Notes: generated by a model not told the origin, from the sequence alone. Counted from the first letter of the stretch, positions 41,434-52,421 are shown. The stretch: 64,000 bases of DNA from Paulinella micropora (GCA_019918135.1 WBZZ01006551.1:162501-226500), one strand, 5' to 3'. Made by a program: numbers and translations.

Positions 41434-42639
41434 GACGGCGCGCGAAAGGACAATGTTGTTTTTCTGTCTGGGAAAAGGAAAGGACAATGGCAAGGGAGCG
41501 GGTGGAGGAGGTCGGTTTCTTAGTTTCTTGTTCTTTGTTGCAACAAAAATTAAAAAGAAAATGTCGTTGGCGTGTGTTGTGGTCTCATTGGTAGCAACGA
41601 AGGAGGAGTAAAAATTTCAGATCAAGGCCAAAAGAAAAAAAAAGAAGCAGGACAGGTTCTCTTTCTCTCTCTAATCTAAATCTTTAAACGCCGGGCTTGC
41701 ATGGAAATACATTTCAAGACAAGGCTGGGCGAAGGACTGCTGACATTACTAGAAGAAGTCGACGCAGAATGCACCAAAAAAAAAGCAGATGATGGGAGAA
41801 AAAAATCACACGCACGAAAGAAACAGACCTTGCCCACATTTATACACAGACAACGTTTTCATATACAAACACAACCTTTCACACACACATACAAATCTTA
41901 TGCGAATTCTTCACACACGCGCAAATTTACTCATATATTCATCGCAAACTCACATTTACAGGCACGACGATACGCGACGATACGCGACGATACACACACA
42001 CAAAAATTCACAGACACACACACAAACATGTACGACAAAAATCACACATACACACGACGATACACACACACGCGACGATACACAAACATGTACGACAAAA
42101 TCACACACACAAAAATTCACATATACACACACACACACACACGCACACACATGTACGACAAAATCACACATGCAAAATTTCACACACGACATCACACCAA
42201 AATTCACACACACGACACATTACACACAAAAATTCACAGACACACACACAAACATGTACGACAAAAATCACACACACACGACGATACACGACGATACACG
42301 ACGATACACACACATGTACGACAAAATCACACACAACGATACACACACGCACAAACATGTACGACAAAATCACACGTGCAAAATTTCACACACGACATCA
42401 CACGACGATACACACACGACACATTACACACAAATTCACATTCACACCAAAATTCACACACACGCACAGGGTAGGGGGGGGCCACTACGATGCCAAAAAC
42501 CCATTGAGCATCCCCAATGGGCTCAACATTGTGAATCCCCAATGGGCTCAACATTGTGAATCCCCAATGGGCTGCGTGGGGCGGGGGGGAGGGCCGACAT
42601 AATGCGCGGGTTTTTGTTACACCACAAAAACAGAAAGCG
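41434..42639. repeat. AC microsatellite with ACGACGATACAC units, and short ATTGGG/CCCAAT repeats
   Basis: After an AT-rich stretch with ATTAAA-like signals, an open frame begins at 41701 and looks coding for about 40 codons. It then dissolves into (AC)n at about 41880-42470, with units such as ACGACGATACAC and ACATGTACGACAAAATCACA. At 42495-42575 a 25-bp unit (CCCCAATGGGCTCAACATTG) repeats about 2.5 times, flanked by G runs. The same module occurs at 50540-50660. Confidence 0.75.
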
Positions 42640-44202
42640 ACTATGTGTGTGTGTATGTGTGTGTGTTTGTATGTTCGCACGTGTCGTTCTGTGTATTTGT
42701 GTGTGTGTCGTTCTGTGCGTGTGTGTGTGAGAGAGTGTCGTTCTGTGTATTTGTGTGTGTGTCGTTCTGTGCGTGTGTGTGTGAGAGAGTGTCGTTCTGT
42801 GCGTGTGTGTGTCGTTCTGTGTATTTGTGTGTGTTTGTGTGTTCTGTGTATTTGTGTGCGTTTGTGTGTGTGTGTATCGTTCTGTGTATTTGTGTGTGTT
42901 TGTGTGTTCTGTGTATTTGTGTGTGTTTGTGTGTGTGTTCTGTGTATTTGTGTGTGTTTGTGTGTTCTGTGTATTTGTGTGTATTTGTGTGTGTTTGTGT
43001 GTTCTGTGTATTTGTGTGTGTGTGTGTTCTGTGTATTCGTGTGTGTGTGTTTGTTGTCGTTCTGTGTGTTTGTGTGTTCTGTGTATTCGTGTGTGTGTGT
43101 TCTGTGTATTCGTGTGTGTGTGTGTTTGTTGTCGTTCTGTGTGTTTGTGTGTTCTGTGTATTCGTGTGTGTGTTTGTGTTTGTGTTTGTATTTGTGTGTG
43201 TGTCGTTCTGTGTATTTGTGTGTGTTTGTGTGTTCTGTGTATTTGTGTGTGTTTGTGTGTGTGTTCTGTGTATTTGTGTGTGTTTGTGTGTTTGCTGTCG
43301 TTCTGTGTGTTTGTGTGTTTGTTGTCGTTCTGTGTGCTTGTGTGTTCTGTGTATTCGTGTGTGTGTTTGTGTGTTCTGTGTATTCGTGTGTGTGTTTTCT
43401 GTGTGTTCTGTGTATTCGTGTGTGTGTGTTCTGTGTATTTGTGTGTATTTGTGTGTATTTGTGTGTTCTGTGTATTTGTGTGTGTTTGTGTGTGTGTGTG
43501 TTCTGTGTATTCGTGTGTGTGTGTTTGTTGTCGTTCTGTGTGTTTGTGTGTTCTGTGTATTCGTGTGTGTGTGTTTGTTGTCGTTCTGTGTGTTTGTGTG
43601 TTCTGTGTATTCGTGTGTGTGTATTTGTGTGTGTTTGTGTGTATGTGTGTTCTGTGTATTCGTGTGTGTGTGTTTGTTGTCGTTCTGTGTGTTTGTGTGT
43701 TCTGTGTATTCGTGTGTGTGTGTTTGTGTGTTCTGTGTATTTGTGTGTGTTTGTGTGTTCTGTGTATTCGTGTGTGTGTGTGTGTGTGTGTTTGTTGTCG
43801 TTCTGTGTATTTTTGTGTGTGTTTGTGTTTGTGTGTTCTGTGTATTCGTGTGTGTGTGTTTGTTGTCGTTCTGTGTATTTTTGTGTGTGTCGTTCTGTGT
43901 GTGTGTGTGTGTTTGTGTGTTCTGTGTATTCGTGTGTGTCGTTTCTGTGTGTATCATTCTGTGCAATTGTGTGTGTATCGTTCTATGCGTGTGCATCGTC
44001 TCTGTGTGTTTGTGTGTGTGTCGTTTCTGTGTGTATCGTGCCGTGTGCACAAACTTGGAGAATGGGGGGGGGGGGGGGGAGTGAGACAGGCATTCCCTGT
44101 TTTTAAAAAACATTGTCCCCGTCCAACCTAAATCTTCTTCCCATCACTGTATCCCGTTTTCTTTTTCTTTGTTTGTTCCGGTGTTTGAACACTAGCTAAC
44201 CC
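42640..44202. repeat. GT microsatellite block (copy A of segmental duplication)
   Basis: (GT)n with interspersed TTCTGTGTATTCGTGTGTG and TTGTTGTCGTTCTGTGTG units over about 1.4 kb. A G14 run and a conserved ~130-bp segment (GACAGGCATTCCCTGTTT, then CATTGTCCCCGTCCAACC) then lead to the F-box gene. The latter segment recurs upstream of the F-box gene at 51666. The very long ORFs here are artefacts. Confidence 0.8.
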
Positions 44203-44958
44203 ATGCGAGCTGTTCCCGTGAAGAAAAAGCCCAAGCTGGGACATATTGGCCCGTTCGTGGCGCATTTGACCGCACTGCCAAATGAACTGCTGCGACACCT
44301 GTCCCCGTGGTCTCCGCCGTCCGTGGCCGTGCTGGGCACGACCTGTCGCAGCCTCCGCAAATGTCTTCTCCCGTTGGCGACCGAAGCGCAGGAAGAACAC
44401 CTGGCCAGTGTGCAATTGCCGGTGGCCGACGCAATCGAAGAGATCGCCCTCAAGGGAGGTTACACCAAATTCAGCCTCCACGGCGTTACCCGCAACCAGT
44501 ATTACGAAAATGAGGTTGATTATGATCTGGCTGGCTGCCTGAACCTCCATGCAGGCAAACGCTTCGGCTATGCCGAACGCATTGCGACGTCTTTAGAATT
44601 TTACTGGCACCACAGCCTCTCAACTGGAAAAACCAAGATCCGACTCAGCTTGCGGAGCAACGACGTCAACAGTGAATGCGAGAAATGTGGCAGCTTGAAT
44701 ATTTCTGCTTGGCTACGCCTGAAAGGCGAGCTATTCTGCGTGCAGAGCCGCGCCGAAATCGAGGCCATGCTGAAGCAAATAGTGTCGGTGCAAATGCTCA
44801 ACTTGTTAGGAGATGCCTACATGAAGCATGACACTTACGACAGTGGGTCTATTTCCTGGATGGACCTTCTTGAGAAAGGTGTGACGGGGTCTGTCACCCC
44901 TCACTGGGTCTATCGGGAGGGCGAGAGATTCTGTGAGGACTGCGAAGAGTTGGAATAG
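44203..44958 (+). CDS. F-box protein, copy 1
   Basis: 251 residues, ATG 44203, ending in TAG. After a basic N-terminus (KKKPKLG), an F-box-like region covers residues ~22-60: LPNELLRHLSPWSPPSVAVL followed by GTTCRSLRKCLLP. The middle is unlike known repeats and has a CxxC near residue 162-165. The C-terminus carries SRAEIEAMLKQ and WMDLLEKG and ends in an acidic CEDCEELE. Paralogues lie at 51666 and 52743. The shared 3' flank has ATTAAAATCC, a likely poly(A) signal. The inferred role is an SCF substrate adaptor, since F-box expansions are frequent in giant viruses. Confidence 0.7.
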   Translation: MRAVPVKKKPKLGHIGPFVAHLTALPNELLRHLSPWSPPSVAVLGTTCRSLRKCLLPLATEAQEEHLASVQLPVADAIEEIALKGGYTKFSLHGVTRNQYYENEVDYDLAGCLNLHAGKRFGYAERIATSLEFYWHHSLSTGKTKIRLSLRSNDVNSECEKCGSLNISAWLRLKGELFCVQSRAEIEAMLKQIVSVQMLNLLGDAYMKHDTYDSGSISWMDLLEKGVTGSVTPHWVYREGERFCEDCEELE

Positions 44959-46073
44959 ACCGCGGCGAGATTGTGTACTGATCATTATTAAAATCCAGAT
45001 TTCTTTTTTGCTTTTTGCTTTCGCGCCTGTGTAGTAACAGAACGGGGGTCTTTCTGCAGATATTGGTGTGTGTGGCAGGGGTCGTTTCTCCAGACATTCT
45101 TGTTTTTTGTGCCTGGGGGGGGGCGGATGGTAAGAGAAAAGAGAGGGCCCCGCTCTTTTTGTTTGACTTTTGCCTGTCTTTTGATGAGGGAGCTCAAATG
45201 TTGTGAGACGGGGGGGGGGGGGGGGCGGTCCACGCTGCGGCCCGGCTCCCTTCCCCCTCCCCTCTCCTTCCTATTTGCACTAGAAGGATCCACCCTCTAT
45301 TCCACCCGCCGGCGCTCGCTCACAAAATATCAGCTAAGTCCTTTTTGCCGCAATTTGTGGCAAAAAAGTGTCCACAAATTGCGGCCCCGGTGGCATTTGG
45401 CGCGAAATTCGCCGAATTATGGAACTAGTGAATTTTTTTTTTGAGATTTCGGCAATGGCAAATTAGCTCAAGAAAAATTCTGGGGAAACAAACGCGGGCG
45501 GGGAAAAAATTAAAGGTGCAAAAAAATTCCCCTCCCGCCTTTCTTTCCCCAAAATTTTTTCTGTTGTTACACAGTTATTGCCGACATCACCCAAAAAAAA
45601 GAATTCTTGGTGTGCCGCAAAGTTCGGACAATATCAGTTACCCGTAAGTTCCGGAACCTTGTGCATTTGGCGCGAAATTCACCGTAAAATTGAAACTAGT
45701 GAGAATTTTTTTTTGCAAAGGACATTTCGGCAATTGGAAGGTAGCTCAAGAAAGATTCTGGGGAAACAAACGCGGGCGGGGAAAAAATTAAAGGTGCAAA
45801 AGAATTCCCCTCCCGCCTTTCTTTTCCCCAAAATTTTTTCTGTTGTTACACAGTTATTGCCGAAATCACCAAAAAAAAAAAAAAAAGTTTTTATTGCGTA
45901 CCGCAATTTGCGGCAAAAAAATGTCCACAAATTGCGGCAGGCGCGAAGTTCACTGGATTCAGACAAGATCTTTTTTAATAAAACCGCATTTTGTGGACGT
46001 CTGAACAGAAAATTTGTTAGCAAGCGGACATTTTGGATCTTCTGGGCTCGGACACCACATTTCGCGGGTCCTT
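44959..46073. repeat. Two foldback elements and palindromic AT-rich DNA
   Basis: Foldback copies at about 45445-45595 and 45722-45870 have arms of about 75 bp (TTTCGGCAAT ends, CGGGCGGGGAAAAAATT inner part). Short palindromes with CCGCAATTTGTGG and complement lie near 45348-45384, with a similar one near 45903-45937. G-rich DNA lies near 45210. The elements resemble the 23.3-24.7 kb family. No gene seen. Confidence 0.7.
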
Positions 46074-46988
46074 ATGGCGGCTGTCCTGCTGGTCCTAATA
46101 GCGGTTGCGGGCGCCAAGCACCAAGCGCTGCGCTACTTCCGCACCGGGGAGAGCGTCCGTTTAGTGAAGGTGAAAGTGCCCGGGTCTTCGCGGGGCTTTT
46201 TCATGGCCGAGGATCAGGACCTGATAGCCAAAGGCGTGGTAGACCCTATGCTGCGCTTTTTGCAAACAAGCGAACCGCACATCGGACAACTGCTAACCGA
46301 GGTGTTACAATGCAAGGCAGACAATCGCGCTTGTGCCCGGACTAACGCGCTGGTCTTTGTGGATATCGGAGCCAACGCGGGTTTTTACACGCTCCTGGCC
46401 GCCTCGTTAGGGGTTTCTGTCATAGCCGTGGAACCGCAGCCCCACTGCGTTGCCTTCCTCAAGGCCGCGGCGGCCGCGAGCGAGCTGTCTAGGATTAGCG
46501 TGCACAACGTGCTGGCAGGCAACTACAGCAGACCGCGGCACGCGCGCGTGCGCGTGCGCAACGGCTGCTTCGGGACCTGGCCGTACGCCGAGGGCCAGGA
46601 GGACGCCGCCATCAACTATTTTGCTGGCGTCGACAACTCGACTACCGACATCGACCTGGTACACGCGGCGAGTTTGGTGCCCGACACCAGCCTGGTACTC
46701 AAGATTGACACGGAGGGCTGCGAGTTCGAGGTCCTGTCGGGCCTGCGCGCCCTGTTTGAGGCCCGGCGCGTGATTTGCGCAGTCGTCGAGTACAACCGGG
46801 CCATGTGGTGCCGCCGCGAGGGCCAGCCGTGGGACACGTGCGACCCCGTCCGCTTCAAGCACGACTCGCTGCTGGTCTACGACTGGCTGACCCGGGCCGG
46901 CTATGAGCTGTCGGTCTTTGGGCTGGGTTCGCTAGACAGGGCTGCGTTCTACAACCTCGTGCACGAGCCACGGCGGGACATTGGCTGA
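46074..46988 (+). CDS. FkbM-family SAM methyltransferase, secreted or membrane-anchored
   Basis: 304 residues from ATG 46074, ending in TGA. Residues 1-17 form a signal or anchor (MAAVLLVLIAVAGA). Motif I is VFVDIGANAGFYTLLAA at ~94-110, then VIAVEPQPH. The family-typical LKIDTEGCEFEVLSG sits near residue 209. FkbM enzymes O-methylate sugars or small molecules, and in viruses and protists they are often linked to glycan modification. With the secreted mucin-like proteins nearby, glycan capping in the secretory path is a reasonable inference. The frame is intact. The upstream in-frame extension to 46014 lies in repeat-like DNA and was not used. Confidence 0.85.
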   Translation: MAAVLLVLIAVAGAKHQALRYFRTGESVRLVKVKVPGSSRGFFMAEDQDLIAKGVVDPMLRFLQTSEPHIGQLLTEVLQCKADNRACARTNALVFVDIGANAGFYTLLAASLGVSVIAVEPQPHCVAFLKAAAAASELSRISVHNVLAGNYSRPRHARVRVRNGCFGTWPYAEGQEDAAINYFAGVDNSTTDIDLVHAASLVPDTSLVLKIDTEGCEFEVLSGLRALFEARRVICAVVEYNRAMWCRREGQPWDTCDPVRFKHDSLLVYDWLTRAGYELSVFGLGSLDRAAFYNLVHEPRRDIG

Positions 46989-47165
46989 CATTTGACTTCC
47001 TGTGGAGCGCGGTAGACCACCTTCGGAAGACGGAGTGAAGGCGGCCGAAACCAAATTTCGTTTAAATTTTAAAAAAAGACTCTGGTGGTGGTATTAAAAA
47101 ACTTAAAACAACAAAAATAGGCCCAAGAAAGAAAAAAAAGAAATTGCTTTTAATTTTACAACAGT

Positions 47166-48137
47166 TCACTCAAGACGCTGGCGCTTGGCCGGACGACGCG
47201 GCTCAAGCGCGAGCACGGCGCAGCACGCCTCCAGACGCTGCTCGACCATAGGCTTGCTTTCTAGTAGCCATGTAGCGGAGGCCTCGTCAAAGCGTTCGAC
47301 GGAAGCGAGCGCATTGTCACCCAGGTCGCAGGTACCGCCCGCCACGTACAGGCTGTTGTTGAGTACGAAGGCCGAAGCGCTCGAACGCGGCGTCTTGAGA
47401 TCACCGACGAAGCGCCACTTCTGCACTTTGGGGTCGTAGCACTCTACCTCCTCTAGCTCCATCTCGGTGTCTGGGTCAAAGTGGGTGCCCCCGATGACAT
47501 ACAGCTTGTCCTTGAAGACCTGAGCCGAATGGTCACGACCCAGACGTAGCCTGCCCGCTGACCGCCACTCGTTGCGCACTGGGTCGTACTTCTCAACCTT
47601 GCGCAGGCTCCAGTCGTGGTTGTGGCCCCCGATCAGGTACAAGCAGCCGTCCAAAGCCGCGAGCCGGGCCTGGTGGCGTTTGGTGGGGGGAGCGCAGCGC
47701 GTTAGCCAGGCGTTGGTCTTTTCGTCGTACACCAGCAGCGAGTTGTGCATATCTCGGTCGGACAGCACGACGTACAGACGGTCGTGCAGGACCGCGCCCG
47801 TGAGGTCCTCGTAATCGACTGGCATGCTGGCCTTGGCCTCCCAGCGGTTGTCGCGGGGGTCGTAGCACTCCACGGCGCGGAGCATCTGGCCGTCGTCGTC
47901 GCTCCTGCGCCCGCCAACAACATACAGCTTGCCTTGCAGCACTAGGCCGAGCTGTCCGTTGCTGGCCGTCGGCGGGCTCCAGCGGGCAACAGCTTTCCAG
48001 CCTTCGGCGGTCAAGGTTTCGGCCGAATGTGGTGCCCCAAAGCCGCCGAACACGTACACCGCGCGTTGTGTAGCTTCGTCGGGCGCTGGTGCAGGGTTAT
48101 TGGGCGGAACGGCGGTAATACTATGGCGTTGCGACAT
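47166..48137 (-). CDS. Kelch-repeat protein
   Basis: 323 residues, ATG 48137 (an in-frame GTG lies upstream), ending in TGA. Five to six kelch units are visible, with LYVVGG/LYLIGG/LYVIGG/LYVAGG strands followed by VExYDPxxxxW. This is enough for a six-blade propeller. There is no BTB or F-box domain in front. The C-terminus is basic (RRPAKRQRL). It could act as a substrate receptor for a ubiquitin ligase or as a scaffold. The frame is intact. It converges with FkbM. Confidence 0.9.
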   Translation of the reverse strand: MSQRHSITAVPPNNPAPAPDEATQRAVYVFGGFGAPHSAETLTAEGWKAVARWSPPTASNGQLGLVLQGKLYVVGGRRSDDDGQMLRAVECYDPRDNRWEAKASMPVDYEDLTGAVLHDRLYVVLSDRDMHNSLLVYDEKTNAWLTRCAPPTKRHQARLAALDGCLYLIGGHNHDWSLRKVEKYDPVRNEWRSAGRLRLGRDHSAQVFKDKLYVIGGTHFDPDTEMELEEVECYDPKVQKWRFVGDLKTPRSSASAFVLNNSLYVAGGTCDLGDNALASVERFDEASATWLLESKPMVEQRLEACCAVLALEPRRPAKRQRLE

Positions 48138-48513
48138 TGTCACGTTCGTAAGACGTTCAACCAGGAATGGCTATACACAAACGAAAAAAAAAAGAAATCT
48201 CTCTCTCGCTCTCTCTCTCTCTATCTCTCTCTCTCTCTCCGCGCTGCAACCACAAGAAAAAAGATAAGTGAGAGAGAGAGAGAGAAAGGTCGCTTCCTTT
48301 AACTCTCCCCCCTGTATTCTTCCACCACTCAACACAATTCCAGGTATAGTTTAATAAGGGCTCAAAGTTTTGGTCTAGCTATAAGACATTTTTGCAACTA
48401 GCGAACCGTACCAACGCCGCTCAAAAATAGAGACAGTGTAAGAAAAAAAGGGGGGGGTGGTTGGGTGGAGCAAAGCCCTTCACCGGGGGGGGGGGGGGGG
48501 ATTGCGCCGCCCT
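48138..48513. repeat. CT/GA repeat spacer
   Basis: (CT)n at 48199-48240 and (GA)n at 48268-48290 can pair as a hairpin. A G14 run near 48487 precedes the stop codon of the next gene. No gene seen. Confidence 0.5.
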
Positions 48514-49464
48514 TCAAGGGCCTACGAGGAACCCCCCTGTTGGCAGCATATGTTGTAGCTGTAGGCCACACGGCACCATCTCCTCATTCCCCAGTACGCT
48601 GGCTTCTCTAGCCTGGTTGAGGAAGGCTTCTGTTTTTTTGAGATTGTCCTGCAACAACTGAAAGTGTTTTTCGCTCATTTGATAGCGTTCAGCTGTAATT
48701 CTGTCTTGGTTTTGTCTGACGTGAGGGGCGAGATTAGTCTGAAAAAGACCCCACACGAGCAGTCCTTGTTGGATAGGCACGAAGAGTATACGTTTCCACC
48801 CCGTCCCCTTGTACGTGAACGCAAGGTCCATAGTCTGGATCACCTGGAGAAACTCCTGGGGGTAACTGACGTCCCACCAGCTCCTAATTACGTCTAATAG
48901 CTCCAGGTCTACTTGCAAGATATTAAGTACAAAGCTTTTTCTTATGGCCTCTAGGTCTGCTACTAGGTGCGATCTTTCGTTCCGCAGACACACATGGCAA
49001 TAATGGTACAATGGTATTCCCCATGTCACTGCCCTTCGTCTAAGGCAGCGGGCACAAGGCCAATCAGTAGGCCACAGACCGTTAACTATGCTGCTCTCTC
49101 TGAGCATGTACGCTAGAGTGTCTCGGACTATAGTTTTCCACGTATGTCCTTCCACGAAATAAACTAGTGGCATTCTTATGTTTGAGCACAGTAGGTAAGA
49201 GCTCCACAACTGAGCACCAAGCGAGTGTGGTTTCCTTTCGAAAAAGCTGGTGCCAGCAAAGGCATTGAACAGGCATTGGAAGTCCTTGACGGAGAGGAAG
49301 GGAGCAATCAAAGCAAACTCGCTCGCGAAAAGGAACCAAAATGCCCCACAGGCAAACTCCCTTTGCTTCCGCGCGACAGGGGTGGAGTTGAGGTGATATC
49401 GCTTTCGTGGAGGCTTGACGTAAGCGCGTTGGCGAGTGTTGGAACGCTTAGAACGCTTTGGCAT
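48514..49464 (-). CDS. F-box-like protein with two CxxC pairs
   Basis: 316 residues from ATG 49464, ending in TGA. After a basic N-terminus, residues ~35-65 have an F-box-like hydrophobic pattern (EFALIAPFLSVKDFQCLFNA). Near residues 135-160 are CARC and CHVC pairs, likely one zinc site. The C-terminal third is helical and charged. Composition is AT-richer than the kelch gene. The F-box call is tentative. It may instead be a host-type protein. The frame is intact. Confidence 0.45.
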   Translation of the reverse strand: MPKRSKRSNTRQRAYVKPPRKRYHLNSTPVARKQREFACGAFWFLFASEFALIAPFLSVKDFQCLFNAFAGTSFFERKPHSLGAQLWSSYLLCSNIRMPLVYFVEGHTWKTIVRDTLAYMLRESSIVNGLWPTDWPCARCLRRRAVTWGIPLYHYCHVCLRNERSHLVADLEAIRKSFVLNILQVDLELLDVIRSWWDVSYPQEFLQVIQTMDLAFTYKGTGWKRILFVPIQQGLLVWGLFQTNLAPHVRQNQDRITAERYQMSEKHFQLLQDNLKKTEAFLNQAREASVLGNEEMVPCGLQLQHMLPTGGFLVGP

Positions 49465-51608
49465 GTGTGTGAGATGATTGCGAAGCGCAAAAAAAGAAAA
49501 CAAGAAATATCAAGTGCCACTCGGGAAGAGGGGGGGGGGGCGCGGAACCACTAAAAAAAAGAAAAAGAAAAAGAGATTTACTAGAATTTTGTGTGTGTGT
49601 GTGTGCGTGAAAGACAAACTGCTTAATGTCCTTGCCAATATCATCGTCTCCAAAGGCTGAGAGCATGTATGTACAATCAGTAACACACACATTCACACGT
49701 TCACACATTCACACACACATTCACACATTCACACACACATTCACACACACATTCACACACACACACATTCACACATTCACACATTCGCAAAATCACACAC
49801 ATATTCACAAACCCACATACACACAGACACAAGAAATCTCACACACACACATTCGCCAAATCACACATTCGCCAAATCACACATTCGCAGAATCACACAC
49901 ACACGTTCACATAATCACACACATACACACATTCACACACACGTTCGCGTAATCACACACACACAATCACAAACCCGCATACACACAGACACAAGAAATC
50001 TCACACACACATTCACAAATTCACACACACACTTCACACACATTCGCAGAATCACACACACACACGTTCACATAATCACACACATACACACATTCACACA
50101 CACGTTCGCATAATCACACACACACAATCACAAACCCGCATACACACAGACACAAGAAATCTCACACACACACACATTCGCCAAATCACACACACGCACA
50201 CACACACACACACACATTCGCCAAATCACACACACGCACATACACACAGACACAAGAAATCTCACACACACACACACATTCGCCAAATCACACACACGCA
50301 CACACACACACACATTCGCAAAATCACACGCACGCATTCGCAAAATCACACTCGCACGTTCACAAATTCACACAACAAACCACGTTTCACGTACAATGAA
50401 AACTTTTCACACACACATAAACAAGGACCAAATTCTCTATAAGGTCAGTTATCACCAAAGATCATAGAGCATAATAGGCAGAAAGGAAGAAGGGTGGGTG
50501 GGGGGGGGGGGGGAAGGGGGGGGGCCGCCTTGCACTACGATGCGAAAAGCCCATTGGGTTTACCCAATGTCGGCAACATTGCGAAAACCCAATGTCGGCA
50601 GCATTGCGAAAACCCAATGTTGGCAACATTGCGAAAACCCAATGGGTTGTCGAAGGGGAGGGGGGGGGGGCCTACATAACGCGCGGTTTTTGTTTCAAAG
50701 CAAAAACTGAAAGCGATTATTTGTGTGTGTGCTGCGCATAGCTGGGTGTCTGTTCTTGAGAAATGTTGTTTCTGTGCATGTCTAGGGTCATTCGTGTGCT
50801 GTGTGTCGTTCTGTGTGTGTTTTGTGTGTGCATGTGTGTGTGTGTGAATGTGTGTGTACGTGTGTGTGTGAATGTGATTATCGTTCGGTGTAAGTTTGCG
50901 TATGTGTGTGTATATCGTTCGGTGTGCGTATCGTTCGGTGTTTGTGTGTGTTGGTGTGTGTATCATTCGGTGTTTGTGTTTGTTGGTGTGTGTATCGTTC
51001 GGTGTGTGTTTGCGTGTGTAATACTATCGTTCGGTGTTTGTGTGTGTTGGTGTGTGTATCGTCGTGTGTATCGTCGTGTGTGTGTATCGTCGTGTGTATC
51101 GTCGTGTGTGTGTATCGTCGTGTTTGTGTGTGTGAGTGTATCGTCGTATGTGTTTGCGTGTGTATCGTTCGGTGTGTGTTTGCGTGTGTTTGCGTGTGTA
51201 TCGTTCGGTGTTTGTGTGTGTTGGTGTGTGTATCATTCGGTGTTTGTGTGTATCGTCGTGTGTATCGTCGTGTTCGGTGTATCGTCGTGTGTGTGTTTGC
51301 GTGTGTTCGGTGTGTGTATCGTTTGGTGTTTGTGTGTAATTGTGTGTGTATCGTTATGTAGACACGCGTGTGCGTGGAAGGCTTCCGGTAGGCATTTTGT
51401 TTTCTGTTTGTGCAAGAGTTCCTGTTAGACGTATCTCTTTTTGTTTATCGTGCCGTGTGCACAACTTGGAGAATGGGGGGGGGGGGGGGGAGACAGGCAT
51501 TCCCTGTTTAAAAAACATTGTCCCCGTCCAACCTAAATCTTCTTCCCATCACTGTATCCCGTTTTCTTTTTGTTTGCTTATTCCGGTGTTTGAACACTAG
51601 CAAAACAC
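49465..51608. repeat. AC and GT microsatellite blocks (copy B of segmental duplication)
   Basis: (AC)n with CATTCGCCAAATCACACACA units spans 49680-50390. A module with AACCCAATGTCGGCAACATT repeated three times sits at 50555-50645 between G runs. (GT)n with TGTATCGTCGTGTG and TATCGTTCGGTGT units fills 50715-51440. The G-run and GACAGGCATTCCCTGTTT segment then repeats the sequence upstream of the 44203 gene. No gene seen. Confidence 0.8.
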
Positions 51609-51650
51609 ATGAGAGCCGTTCCCTTTTTGTTTGTTTATTCCGGTGTTTGA
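51609..51650 (+). promoter_or_regulatory. 13-codon uORF from a tandem duplication of the start region
   Basis: About 55 bp around the F-box start, including GTGTTTGAACACTAGCAAAA and the ATG with its first five codons, is duplicated in tandem. The upstream ATG at 51609 now opens a 13-residue frame ending at TGA, 16 bp before the true ATG at 51666. If the transcript starts upstream, this uORF would reduce translation of the F-box protein. Confidence 0.55.
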
Positions 51651-51665
51651 ACACTAGCAAAACCC

Positions 51666-52421
51666 ATGAGAGCCGTTCCCGTGAAGAAAAAGTCCAAGCT
51701 GGGACATATTAGTCCGTTCGTGGCGCATTTGACCGCACTGCCAGAGGAACTGCTGCGACATCTGTCCTCGTGGTCTCCGCAGTCCGTGGCCGTGCTGGGC
51801 ACGACCTGTCGCAGCCTCCGCAAATGTCTTCTCCCGTTGGCGACCGAGGCTCAGGAAGACCAACTTGCCAATGTGCGCGGGCCGGTGGCCGACGCAATCG
51901 AAGAGGTCGCCCTCAAGGGAGGTTACACCAAATTTGGCCTCGAAGGCGCTACCGGGAACCTCTTTTACGAAAGTGGGGTTCATTATGATCTGGCTGGCTG
52001 CCTGAACCTCAACGCCGGCAAACGCTACGGCTACGCCGGACATATCGTGACGTCTTTAGAATTTCACTGGCACCACAGCCTCTCAACTGAAAAAACCAAG
52101 ATTGGATTCAGGATGTGGATCAACTGCATCGACGATCTATGCAAGCAATGTGGTAAATGCAATGATTCTACGTCGCAAATCCTGGACAACGAAACATTCT
52201 GCGTGCAGAGCCGCGCCGAAATCGAGGCCGCGCTGAAGCAAATGGTGTCGGTGCAAATGCTCAACTTGTTAGGAGATGTCTACATGAAGAATGCCAATTA
52301 CGACAAGGGACTCTTTACCTGGACGGACCTGCTCGAGAAAGGTGTGACGGGGTCTGTCACTCCTCACTGGGTCTACCGGGATGGCGAGAGATTCTGTGAG
52401 GACTGCGAAGAGTTGGAATAG
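51666..52421 (+). CDS. F-box protein, copy 2
   Basis: 251 residues, ATG 51666, ending in TAG, the same length as copy 1. The F-box is LPEELLRHLSSWSPQSVAVL plus GTTCRSLRKCLLP. Most divergence lies in the central ~60 residues, where charge and Cys pattern differ (CKQCGKC). The N-terminal F-box and C-terminal SRAEIEAALKQ and WTDLLEKG parts are nearly unchanged, a pattern expected if the centre binds variable targets. ATTAAAATTCC follows 31 bp after the stop. Copy 3 starts 320 bp downstream on the same strand. Confidence 0.7.
   Translation: MRAVPVKKKSKLGHISPFVAHLTALPEELLRHLSSWSPQSVAVLGTTCRSLRKCLLPLATEAQEDQLANVRGPVADAIEEVALKGGYTKFGLEGATGNLFYESGVHYDLAGCLNLNAGKRYGYAGHIVTSLEFHWHHSLSTEKTKIGFRMWINCIDDLCKQCGKCNDSTSQILDNETFCVQSRAEIEAALKQMVSVQMLNLLGDVYMKNANYDKGLFTWTDLLEKGVTGSVTPHWVYRDGERFCEDCEELE

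Noticed and set aside
42495-50660. CRISPR-like repeats at 42495-42575 and 50555-50645
   Set aside because: Units of about 25-30 bp are contiguous without spacers and there are no cas genes; simple tandem repeats.
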